From the NCBI RefSeq assembly GCF_022539315.1, contig NC_066321.1, positions 8,374,824 through 8,438,823 of the forward strand: a DNA stretch of 64,000 nucleotides, given 5' to 3'. Source of the DNA: Serinus canaria. Lineage: Eukaryota > Chordata > Aves > Passeriformes > Fringillidae. Of this stretch, positions 1 through 10,920 are shown piece after piece. Each line of letters opens with the position of its first letter. Position 1 is the stretch's first letter. Both the position numbers and the translations under genes were made by a program. A model generated the notes under the pieces. That model was not told the DNA's origin and did not search any database. It worked only from the letters and a program-made list of their open reading frames with translations.

Positions 1-2740
1 ATTCCACCAGGAAATCCATACATTGATCTCACTTTTGGCACTATTAAACTCTGAGCTAAAACACTTGGCCAAAGTAACTGTGGCAAAAAGACAATGAAAA
101 ACAGTATTTTATCTATTTAAATTTAATACAGGATGTCAAACAAAACAACATCTTAGTGCAAAGTTTTGCTTCTGTAACAGACTGGAAAAATGCAGGTTTT
201 AATGGTGTTGGCCAAGCACAATTCTTAGGACTTATTCCATTGCTCACTGAAGATACTGGAAGAACTCTCACTGACTTTAGTAAGATCAGTCCCAGAATGA
301 TGAAGGAAGTGTTTCATGAGGATTAATTCATTTACTTAAAGAACTTTCCCCTCAGTAAGGATTCCTTCTGAACACAGAGTTAATGGACCATCTTCTTCCT
401 TCTATAGCTTTAAAAAAGATAACTTAAAGAAAAGATTAATTTGGGAATAATTGTGGAGTTACCTGAAATTCTAAAATATCAATGAAGAACTTCAACTTCA
501 TTCTGTATTATCTCCTGTTCCTCACCTACAGATACCTTTAATATAACCCAATAAACTGAAGATATTTATTGTTTAAATAGATTGATTATTTGTGATTTTA
601 AAAAGTATAATGATTTCAGCACTCTTTTAAAAATTATGCTTGAGTTGGGTCTTTAAATCGTTAGTGTATTCCTGTTCTTTTTTTTTCTTCTTCCAATGAA
701 ATGACAAACAGTGACATAAGAACAAAATAACAGTCCGATCTTTGTGTTTTCTAATGAATAATAAAGTGTTTTTAACCTCTTTAGGGATTTAACACCACGT
801 TAATCCTTTAATCCCCAGAAAAACCAATTTTGTTGACATGAAAAGGGGATATTTAACTTCATCCAATTAATTTTCTTCCTTAGAAATACCATGATTATGA
901 AGATTAGATTGAGCAGATTCATTAGAATAACCTTATTTTGTACAAAGTGGTAGTTTTACCAATAGATAATTGTATCAGAAAAGAAAATTTTACATCACAA
1001 TTACACTTAATTTTCCTCGCTATAAGAAAAGCACATACTTTGAAACCCAGAAAATTCTACCACTTTTTTAATACTCAGGTGTTAGGTATTGGATCTTCTT
1101 TTTAACTGTATTTGACAAGAAATGAAAGAGAACAGAATACTCACTACTTTGCCTGTCTTTGCTCTATGACTTCCAAATTTTGGTCATCTTCAAAGTTTTA
1201 CCTAGGCAGCAAATCATTAAAGCAACTGTTCTGTGTTGATTTTCCAAATGCATTGCATATGTAAATTGAGACAGACTTTTCACTTTCCACTTTAGCCCTT
1301 CCAGGAAGGTCAGAATTTCAAAGATGATTTGTGGTACCTCAAAAGGATCAGGCTTTTTTTTTTGAAAAATCATGCCTTGTAGTTTGCTGTGTCTGGAATG
1401 AAAAGAATATGCATAAGAGTGAGGCAGGGTTTTATGGATAAGGCATCAAAGTGGTATTTGGAAAATCCAAATTAAATTCCCCCCTCAGACATAGACTTGA
1501 CGTGCAGTTTTGGTCAGGTCACTCGACCTTACATCTTCCACTGAGGTTGGGTAGATAATGCATCCTCTATTCCAACCTTTTTTTAGTTGCCTCTCCAAAC
1601 TGGAAGTAGTTTGGGGTACAGGCTGAGGCCACATTTCAATGATATAATAAATTTGCTTTCTGGTACAGGATCAAATATTTTGTGACTGAATGATGAGAAA
1701 CACCAAAGCCTGGATAGGCTTTCTCTGTTAGGCTAAAGCTGTCACTTCTGATGACTTTGTATGAGTGATCTTTATGCTGGATGAGATATCACTGGATGTA
1801 CCACTCAAAGAGTGTGGTTTGTGAAGCAGTTTAAGCCAAAGAAAGCCCGGGGTCCTGCTGTGTGCTCCCTCTCCTCTGAGTTAGCTTTAACAGGGCACAG
1901 CTGTGCAGCTGGCTGCGCCAGTGAGCTGATCCAGCACAAAAGAAATCTCACACACACACATGCACACACCCTGCACCCAAAATGATAATTTTTTGTTCAC
2001 AGCTAAATGCATGATCATTGAAGTTGTCGTGAGGGAAAAGATGGGAATGCAAGGCTTGGAGAGGGAAGGTGGGACCACACTGCAGATGCACAGATCTTCA
2101 TCAGGTTGGTGAAGGGCTTTGCAAGTTTGTGGCCAGTGTAAACATGCTGGCAAAATCTCCTGACACTGGCACAGCTGTACTAGACAAACAATAGTGCAGT
2201 AGTAGGTACCAGAATAGCTGGAGTGAAATAGCTCCCTGAATGTGTGCTTGGCCCTCTACCTGAATGGCACTGGCATCACAGAAATGGTGTTGAAAATACT
2301 CTTCTGCATCTAAGTCTCAACCCCAGGCACTCTCTCATGCTCTGGTGTTGGCTATTCTATATCTTATTCTGAGAAGTGATGAACATTTTAAGTGTCACTG
2401 TGCTTGCTCAGGGTCTTTAGGAATGAAGCACTTACATCTCAAATGAAAATAATATTAGACTGAGATTTTTTTTTATGGATTCCACACTTGATATGAACCT
2501 GATACACACTGATATTTCCTTTGCAGTTATTATTTTGTTTTCATAATGCAGATTAAACTGGACAGAACATGAATTCTTGTGATCCATTGGTGGATATTTT
2601 GCTGCCTATGACATTGATTTTGAAGTTCTGGTGCTACAGTGTTGCAGTATTTCTTAGTATTATCTACAGCACTCTTTAACTCCTCATTAAAGCACAGAGT
2701 TGCACTGAGTACCAGTTTTTGTAGGCTCTGACACAACAAC
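1..2740. other. Non-coding unique sequence, AT-rich
   Basis: I see no gene, RNA gene or recognisable transposon here. The sequence is AT-rich and CpG-poor, with short T runs. A short CA-rich stretch at about 1949-1970 is the only microsatellite-like sequence. Open frames are at most about 88 codons and resemble no known family. Confidence 0.7.
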
Positions 2741-2749
2741 ATAATAGTT

Positions 2750-2871
2750 TCCAAGGAGTCATTACTTTCTGTCATGTCAATAATTGGCAAATTAAAGCTC
2801 TTTAAACAGACACCAACAGCACAGAGTGTAAGAGCTCCAAAGGAGCCATTACTGCTTGTGCTGTCAATAAA
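2750..2871. repeat. Diverged tandem duplication, period about 85 bp
   Basis: Two related segments are visible. One runs from about 2750 to 2783 (tccaaggagtcattac, then a tgtcaataa end). The other runs from about 2835 to 2870 (tccaaaggagccattac, then a tgtcaataa end). The match covers roughly 35 bases with a few substitutions and one indel, so the duplication is old. The stretch between the copies (acaccaacagcacagag) also resembles sequence just upstream of copy one, which suggests a unit of about 85 bases. I do not recognise it as a known repeat family. Confidence 0.6.
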
Positions 2872-3552
2872 CCATCAATTAAGGAACTCTGATAGGGTTC
2901 ATTGGCAAAAAGGTTAGAATGGCTCTGAAGGAGACAGTTTGCTTTCTGTAGCTTAGTGTTTATTATTACACCTTTCTTCTATTCATAACTTTTATCTTCT
3001 CTTTTCTTATTCCTTTCCTGAAAGTCTGGACAAGTGCTATACCTGCATGACATAGGAATGTATTTTAATGTTACATTTAGATTCAGAATAATTCAACAGT
3101 ATTGAACCTTTTTTTTTCTTGCTTTGTCCCCACGGCAGTGTGCACATGTGCTCCCACATGACAAAAACAAATGCTGTTCAGAAAAATTGAAGGTTATGCA
3201 CATGCAGATGCCTTTTGAATTAAGACTTCGCTGAATCCAAAATGCATCTTTAAATTGTGTTCTCTACAGAAGCCCTCAGTGACAATATAAAATTAATATC
3301 CAAGCCAAAACCATAAGAACAAAACCCACACGTTTGGTATTTTATTAGGAAGTCAGACCTGGTGAGAATATTATTTTCATCCCCCAAAGTAAGATTCAAA
3401 ACCATGACATTTAGGGAACAAGAGGTTCAGAGGATTATTACTTTAGTCAGGCAGAGGGATATTTCAGGCTGTAGTTTGAGCCCAATACTGCTACTCAGAA
3501 GTTCATTTATCAAAGCACATTAGCACATGCTAAGCACTGAGTTCAGTGAGTC

Positions 3553-3592
3553 CTAACAATATTCTAACCACTCTAACAATATTCTAACCACT
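3553..3592. repeat. Perfect 20-bp tandem duplication (two copies)
   Basis: The unit ctaacaatattctaaccact occurs at 3553-3572 and again directly at 3573-3592 with no mismatch. A perfect head-to-tail pair points to a recent slippage event that has not yet diverged. Confidence 0.9.
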
Positions 3593-4817
3593 CTTCATTC
3601 TAAATGAGCAAAGGAGTGAGCACCCAATCCTCCGTGCCTTTCCTGCAGAGTTCAGTGCTTGCCTTGGCTGACCTATATCTGTGCAATGGCTTTAGGAGGC
3701 TTTAAAGTCCCCAGCTATCAACAGTTGGAGGAAAAAAGTAAAGTATCTATTGCCTGAACCCTCCTGCTAACCTTGGGTATGGTCAAAGTGATTTTACATG
3801 ATGGAAGGGTGGAGAAAGATGATAGAGGAGGAGATAATTTATTTTTTTTATTCCAAGTTCCACCCAGAAACTATATTGAAAAAAGGAATTTTAATAGTAA
3901 AATTCAGGGTTTGTTCTGCTTATATGGTATTAATAGGGCTGTCTGCACTACAAAGTCTTTAATCACATGAGCAGACACTGTGCAGTGGAATACCATTCTC
4001 ACTAATTCACATTATTCAATGAGCAGAGCAATAAGTGCTCCTGTCATCAAGATCTTGGGGGGTTTGTTGCACAGATTTTGAAAATCATTATTTCATGCTA
4101 AACAAGAATATTCATTTTCAGTGGCAAAGCAAATCAGATTTAACATCCTTAAGAAATACATATGTGCAGTAACACTGTACTGCAGTGATATGCAGCTTCA
4201 CACATCTGAATAGTGATGTGTCCTTAAAATATTTCAGATGAGGAAATTTTCACCATCCTTCACCAAAACCCTGGTTTATTCACTGTCCCAAGCCCTGGGA
4301 TCGAGTTAGGATAGTGTGATCCATGAAGCTTTTCTCTGTGCAGAACCTCACTCAATTTTTTTTCCAATGCTGAAAGGCAAATGACAGAGACAATGGGGCA
4401 AAAGTAGAAAAAGACATATCCTGTGTTTAAGTGGGCAGATCCTCAGACTTAGTACAGCTGGGCCTTTTGGATGAGTTTCTCTTGTTCTGGGTTGTCCTGT
4501 GCAGTTCATCTATGGCCAAATATAGAGGGATGTTGAGTTCCTTCAGCTGAGGAGTCAACCTGAGCTATGATCTGAATGTAGAAAGTGCTGAGACAATGCT
4601 GGATACTCAGCGAGAAGACCCAAGAACAAAAACCCCAAACAAACTCATATCAGATGCCTGTATTGGTGCTGGCTGCTCTGTTCTTGGCCCTGCAGCTGTA
4701 AATTGGGGATAGAAACATCTGTTCTGCAAGGTGCTATGGAATGCCATGGGCTCTATGCTTGCGAAGCTGCTGGTTACTCTAGAGAGTGCAACAGACAGAG
4801 CTAAAAGAAGACAAGCC

Positions 4818-4835
4818 ATGGATGGATGGATGGAT
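4818..4835. repeat. (ATGG)n tetranucleotide repeat
   Basis: About four and a half perfect ATGG units. The tract is short and is probably only weakly polymorphic. Confidence 0.85.
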
Positions 4836-5528
4836 CTAAATACTAGTGTAGAGCTGTATCAAACAAGTAAGCAAAATTATGTACCATTGCTGTCTGGACT
4901 GTGGCATATGCTGCGACACTTATCTTTCTCTCAAATTTGGCTGGCATTGTCTGGTAGGCTCAAAAATCATTTGTGAAGTGAAAGGGTGAGGGAACATTCA
5001 GACATGACATGGTTGTGGAAGCTCAATTGCCTGAGGAGAAAAGGAAAAAAGGAGCATGCAAAAGGCAGAGATTCCTTCTCCACTCTGACAAGCCATTCAT
5101 CAGAGGACTTGTGGTCTTAAAGCAGGAATGGGTCTTACCACTAATCCTGCAATGGTGTGATTCCCCAATTGCAGCTCTCACAGGAGCGTGACCAAGAGAC
5201 AAAAGAAACTCCACACTGGCTGATGTATTTCACCCAAAACTGAATATCCTTAAATTCAAAACTTGGGGCAAGAGTGAGTGTAAGTCTGGCAGACTGTGTT
5301 AGCAATCCCTTTTTAAAACTACTGTACTGCTGTGTAACAGCCTTCCCCCACTTAAACCTTCTAAACTTTTCTCAGCAGGCAAGTATAAAAAAAATATTAC
5401 AGCAATGTGTGACCCTTGAAATTTGCTTCTTCCTGTCCCCCTCCCCAGATATTCACACTTATATTGTAGGAGACAGAACTCTATTGTCCTAATTCATTCA
5501 AGTGGTGTATATGTTTCATGCTCTAAAA

Positions 5529-5558
5529 TGAATGTGCATAAAACATTATGCACATTCA
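5529..5558. repeat. Perfect inverted repeat, 13-bp arms, 4-base loop
   Basis: The left arm 5529-5541 (tgaatgtgcataa) is the exact reverse complement of the right arm 5546-5558 (ttatgcacattca), separated by aaca. The sequence can fold into a short hairpin in DNA or RNA. Pairing stops cleanly beyond both arm ends. Confidence 0.9.
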
Positions 5559-8488
5559 AAATTATATTTGCATCAAAATAGATGTCTTGAGGTTTTTTTA
5601 ATATCTAATGAGGAAAGCCCAAATCTTCTAAGTGACAACCTGATCCCCAGGACTCGTTTAGTGTGGAATTTATTGTTCATTAAGAAGGTGTTTCATATGA
5701 GGAAAGAGAAAGTTCTCAGATACTCTCCATCTACGCACATTTTGAGAGCTTTAAACAATTTCTGGAAATAGAAACAGCACTTGATAAGTGCAGAAGTATA
5801 ATTGTTTGCATGCCCTCAAGCATTGCTGTACTGCACCACTTTTCATCTTGTTCTCAAGACGATTAACAACTAAACACTGAGGGTTAGAGTGGTGCAAGGT
5901 TAAAAAAAGATCAGAGCAGGCTGGGCAGGCAGGAGTAGGGAAAAATGTGTATTTGAAACTCAGCAATTTATAAGTCAAATTGCCACTGAATTCTGTGACT
6001 GGTTTTACTTGCATGGTGAATGAAAGTAGTTTGGATCTTTCTTTAGTGCCCTGCCAGCATAATGGTGCTTATCAAGAATTGCAGCTTCTTGTTTAGGAAG
6101 CAGAGTGTGAAACTGCACCATGCACCAAAGGGTGTTTGTCCACACCTATAGACCAAGGGCTGTTGGGGGCAGGGGCTGTCCCCAGGTGTTGAGTCCCTGT
6201 TGGGACAAAGTGTACCTGTGTCTCTGCTGTTGAAGCAATTAAACTTCTGAAGGAAAGGAATAGAGCAGGAAAGAACCTGAGGACAATATCTTGAGTTTTG
6301 GTGACTTTGTCTTTATGTGCACCCTTACACAGCCCGAACAAGTGGAGCATTGCTGGCTTAGGACCTGACCTTGTCATCACAAGGCTGGGGTTTTAAGTAG
6401 TTTGGAAGTGCTGGTGGGCTACAATAAATACCTGAAGCAGAAGCAGGTTGGTAGAAAGTGCTCACAGGATCAAAAGCCGTTTCAAAAGTGTCCTTAAATA
6501 ATATATAAAGGAACACAATATTTATTATACAGTAGTCAAGCTCTTTAGACAGCTTCAAGCTGGGCATAGATGTTTTGACAGTACAGTGATTCAGACTTAC
6601 AGTAGGAATGGATGGGAGATGCTGCATTCAGCTCTCCCTTTGCAAATGCAGCACAGCCTTTCATTGATTTACTGCCAGATTTCTGTGGCATGCTTCACAA
6701 GATTATTTTAAAAAAAATCAGAAGAATAAACTAACTGGAGTTATAGAACTGGGAATGTGGGTGAGGTCACAAAATACCCTAAATACAGTTTGTAGAAATA
6801 TTTCATTGCTGTCTAGGGGATGATGTGACCTCAAACTGTTCGTTTCAGTTGTGGGAAAACAAAAAGGACTCTCTAGCTGTTTTAGTGGGTACTTCACTAA
6901 AATTAAAGGGACTAGTCTCAGCCCAAGTCAGGGACATGATTTGGTTGCTGTCAAGGCAGAGGATGGAACAGACACAGTCAGCTCACCCTTATGACTGCGG
7001 GAAGTGACATAAGGAAGCTTTGGCTTCCAAACCCACATGATGCCTATTTTGGGGAATACTTATAAGACTTCCTTTTTCTATGCTTTTAACTCAGTATCTT
7101 CCTGCAGAATCATACAAATATATGGTGTTACTGCAATGGAAGAGTTACTGTTCTAGCAGCTAAAAAGAAAAACAATAAAGAAAGCATTTTTGCTGATGGA
7201 TTAATGCCAGATTAGTCTGCAGGTTTTGGTCAGAGACATGTCCACAGCTAGGTGCATTTTTGTTATTTGACATGAAATTCTAGTAAACCTTTTTTTTCAT
7301 TAATTAAATAAGTTTCTTCAAGGGAAAACTATCTTTTTTCTACCATTTAATTTTCTTTGCATGTATGTTTTATTACCCTATCTGCTACCCTGTAATTAAT
7401 TGGATTATAGAATAATTACAGCCTTGTTTGCTTTCTGCAGATTACATGGTAATTATATTTGGTATTACCATGAAAAACCAAGAATTTCTAACTATGTCAT
7501 TACATGGTTGTTTCTACAATACAATACAACTGTTTAATTATACATGCAGTTTCTTTACTTCAATGGAAAAAATTATTAAAATAATGCCAATGCCTCAAAG
7601 TTTTGAACAAGTGCCAGCATATTATATAACATTGATAGTATTAGTAGGCACCTGTGTGTGTGTTTGCAAGTGGCTATTTACCTGTGCAGGGTTCTCCTTT
7701 ACTCTTGCAGTCTCTTCTTTGTAAATGAGATATGTTCCAAATATTGCAATAGATACTGATACTCCTGGTTTTCAGTGTGCCCAGAAAAACTTGGTCCAGA
7801 AGCCCTGAGTATTTCCTTAGTTTCTAAAGTCTATTTAGAAATAGCCATGACAAAGGTGAGAAAAAGACGACTGTAGATAGATCTTTCTAACTGCATGAGC
7901 TTGGCTTTGACAAGGCTTCTTGTCAGACAAAATATTGGCAAAATATGAAAGACTGAAATCTTCTGAGATTCTTCCCTGAATTATCCTCTGTTGCTAAATA
8001 AGCTTCTTTACCTGGATCTTCTTAAAAAGAATGAGAACATCAATGCCACATGCTCCCTGCAATGAGAGGACAGAGCCAAACACATCCAATAAAGTTCAAT
8101 CTGCCTTTTGTAGCTACACAGAAGAGCCATGTATGGCAAAGTCTACTCTTTTAATGTTTGGGCCTATCATACAAAGCCCTGATTTGCAACAGGAACATGA
8201 GTGGCTGGATCCTCATTTCACACCTCACTGATATCTGATGAATGAGGTAAAACAAAACCATGAAAGAAGTAATATCACAGACAGTAAGAGTAATTTTTGG
8301 GGTTTCTTTAGTGCGGTGACCTCTACATTAAAGCAGAAGTAGGTACAAAGTAGAAGCAGTTTTTACTGACTCCACCATAGATTCTTGTAAAGGAACAAAT
8401 TAATAACTGCATGTTTCATGTGGGGAGCTGTGGGCCTGTGGGCCCATGTGAACCACTTTGGAAGAGGCATTACTGGTGAAGGTTCTTC
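5559..8488. other. Non-coding unique sequence
   Basis: No gene or known repeat is recognised. Open frames are under 100 codons and unlike known proteins. The 7428-7724 frame is AT-rich and has no domain that I can name. Confidence 0.65.
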
Positions 8489-8541
8489 CTCTGTTTGGCT
8501 TTTTGTTCTTCTTGGCAGGAAGAACAAAAAGCCAAACAGAG
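8489..8541. repeat. Perfect inverted repeat, 23-bp arms, 7-base spacer
   Basis: The left arm 8489-8511 is the exact reverse complement of the right arm 8519-8541. The arms contain ctgtttggctttttgttctt and its complement, and the spacer is ttggcag. A 23-bp perfect arm so close to its mirror is extremely unlikely by chance. It would form a 53-base hairpin if transcribed or extruded. It is shorter and more perfect than a typical animal pre-miRNA, so a replication template-switch origin is more likely than a microRNA gene. Confidence 0.95.
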
Positions 8542-10037
8542 CAATAATGAAAAAATCCCAAACTTTTTCACTTCTTCAAGACTGGCATCTACCATACATA
8601 TTTTTCTCCTATATTGTCCCAGGCATGAGAAAAGTACCTTCCATCAGCAGAGGCATGCATCCACCAGCACAATAATATATTCGTGAGACACCCAGGTAAT
8701 ACAACCATGTGGAAGAAGACAGAATTTAAAAGTCTCAGACAGACTACCAACACAGTCAGCATCTAAGTGATAAAATGCCACATGCTGTCTTAATGTAAAG
8801 CTGCAGGGTTTTCTTAATATCTATTATCAGAGAATGAAATAAAGATAATCAGTTAGGGTAGATTGTCAGATTTAATATTTTTATTTCCCAGATAGATAAA
8901 GCTTAGATTTGAGAAGGAAGAATAACACTTTTTCTTTTCTTTAAGTTTTTCTCTTGTATATTTTTCACTTTGATTGGCCCCAGAGTATTGCTTAGAGATT
9001 ATTGTCATGTTGGGCAATGTCCATAGAGAAAAGGGGAACTAAGAGATCCTTCTGATCCTTCTGTTCATTCTGATCCATTCAGGTGACAACAAGATGTTGG
9101 AGGAGCACAGACATCCGGAAGAGACAGAAGTTGACATTTAGACTGTGGCTTGGAATCAGTAGGTAAAATACGATAAGCTAGAAAGAGCCTTGAAAGTAAA
9201 TACTTCTGTTAGATACAGCTGTGACAGATGAATCAAAGGATGGCTTGTACAGTGAGGGTCAGAGAGGTTTTTAGGATGATATCAGAATCACTGCTGTTCT
9301 CCATCTTTATCCATTCTGGATCTGGTCATGCGAATCATTTGGGCCTTTTAAGTCAAGGGAAATCAATGGGAGTTCAGTCTCTGGGGGTCTTGCAAGATTG
9401 TGCCCTGAGGAGAGGTATATTTTATACTCCATCCAAATTAGTTTGAATTTGTTCTGTCTGGCAGCAGATAGCAATAGCTGCCAATGCAATCGGTGTCACT
9501 TGCTGCTGAAGATGCAGCATGAAAACCCTGTCATTGGACAAGACATTTTGCATCTTGTTCCTGTTGCAAAAAGCTGATTTCAACACAAGAAAATTCAGGA
9601 AAGCCATTTCCCAAGGCTTAATTGCAAGGTCTCAGTGTGAATATAGAGTGATCCAGGTCGATAACCTTAATCCCATCCTTGAAACACAAAGGGATGGTCC
9701 AGAGCTACTAAAGGGTACCTGGATCCTGCAGCTCTATATTAAACACTGACATTAAAATGCACTTCTACCATCATGGTTCTCTAGGTGGCTGTTCTGGGAT
9801 TTCTACATGGATAGTGAAACTCATGAATGAAAGAAGCACATCACAAATGAAGGTTGCATATCAGTTGTCATCTGGGGAAGATGAAATGAATGATTAAATT
9901 TTGCTATGTCATGTTTCTTTGCTGAGTTTCTGTCACAGAGGATTCAGCATGGTGAAAGCTGCAAAAGCCTCCATGTTGAGTTCAAATGCTGCTTTTTGTC
10001 AGCATCAATATGTGCTGTAGTTAAGCATTTTGTTAAC
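8542..10037. other. Non-coding sequence with one degenerate 9-bp repeat
   Basis: No gene is recognised. Four degenerate 9-base units lie at 9045-9080: gatccttct twice exactly, then gttcattct and gatccattc. The rest is unique sequence. Confidence 0.65.
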
Positions 10038-10080
10038 TTCAATATTGACAGACAAAATATTTTTGTCTGTCAATATTGAA
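10038..10080. repeat. Perfect inverted repeat, 20-bp arms, 3-base loop
   Basis: The left arm 10038-10057 (ttcaatattgacagacaaaa) is the exact reverse complement of the right arm 10061-10080, with only tat between them. Pairing ends abruptly at both sides. Near-zero loop size and perfect arms are the pattern expected when a polymerase switches to the opposite strand and copies back. A consensus splice donor (CAG then gtaagt) lies 12 bases downstream at 10090-10098. Confidence 0.95.
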
Positions 10081-10404
10081 AATATTTTTCAGGTAAGTAC
10101 AGCTGGTAAATACTGCAAGCTTTAAGACTGGGAAAATACTCATTAAGCTATCTTAATAGGGGGGAAGGAGAGCCATTATTTGCTGTCATTTTGCACTGTT
10201 TGCTAATTATGCTCATCAGGTGATAAAAATGAATAAGTTAATTTAGTTTTTTATTGTTCTGCCTGAAATCCTCAGAGATTCTTAGGGAAGTAATTCTCCC
10301 TATTGAGCCTTTCCTCTCTCTGCCTTGCACATTAAGGACCAAAACTATGAAGCTGATGGAAGTGCTAGTTGGTTTTAATGGAAAGTGTGGATTTCTGTCT
10401 GTTG
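10081..10404. other. Non-coding sequence between hairpin and CR1 tail
   Basis: AT-rich unique DNA with no gene recognised. It begins with the consensus donor motif at 10090-10098 noted for the neighbouring hairpin. Confidence 0.6.
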
Positions 10405-10500
10405 TGGTGGTCTTGTCAGTGTTGGGTTAATGGTTAGACTCAGTGATCTTAAAGGTCTTTTCCAACCTAGAAGACTCTTTGATTCTATTCTGTGGTTCTA
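10405..10500 (+). mobile_element. CR1 LINE 3'-end fragment
   Basis: The block from about 10420 contains gtgatcttaaaggtctttt, then tccaacctag and gattctattctgtggttct. This is the typical 3' end of avian CR1 non-LTR retrotransposons, which finish in short attctatg-type octamer repeats rather than poly-A. Only the tail is recognisable. The 5' part with the reverse transcriptase is absent, as in most CR1 copies, which are 5'-truncated. It is diverged and inactive. Confidence 0.85.
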
Positions 10501-10850
10501 AACAATGAATCCATAGGTATTTCTGGGAAACAGGATAGTCATTGTGGAGCTGAGCTCTGGCTACCCAGACTTTATCTGAAAGCTTCACATACAACCCATC
10601 TTTATCCAGGAAATATTTACTGCTGCTGCTGCAGTATAGTCACATGAGAAAACACCCGGGGATCCGATCACTGGCTCCCCACTGTTACTCTCTGAAGGTA
10701 GGGGCAGAGGTTTTGGACTCTGGATATTTTGTCTTTGTTCCCAGCTCAGCAAATGGATGACATTTCAATCTCACTTTCTTACCAGTATTTCTATTTTTCT
10801 ATTTCTTCATTCATAAAGTACTTTTCCAATTCCAGGTGAAAAGCTGTATA
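10501..10850. other. Non-coding sequence
   Basis: Unique DNA between the CR1 tail and the (TA)n tract. A short ctgctgctgctgcag motif lies at 10620-10634. No gene is recognised. Confidence 0.6.
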
Positions 10851-10863
10851 TGGTCACAGGTCA
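10851..10863 (+). promoter_or_regulatory. DR1-type nuclear receptor motif
   Basis: The sequence tggtca, c, aggtca forms two direct half-sites spaced by one base. This matches the DR1 layout bound by RXR heterodimers, HNF4 and COUP-TF proteins. One half-site is perfect and the other differs at its first base. A 13-base match alone occurs by chance at this window size, so function is unproven. Confidence 0.3.
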
Positions 10864-10869
10864 CAGTAG

Positions 10870-10870
<1 letters not shown>

Positions 10871-10920
<50 letters not shown>
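10871..10920. repeat. (TA)n microsatellite, about 22 uninterrupted units
   Basis: An uninterrupted TA run covers 10871-10914, followed by atatat. Tracts of this length are usually length-polymorphic and can extrude cruciforms. Confidence 0.97.

Larger units (their letters stand above)
2872..5528. other. Non-coding sequence with small tandem repeats
   Basis: No gene is recognised. Apart from the 20-bp tandem duplication at 3553-3592 and the ATGG tetranucleotide run at 4818-4835, the stretch is unique AT-rich DNA. Several open frames of 60-81 codons overlap on opposite strands and look like chance frames. Confidence 0.65.
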
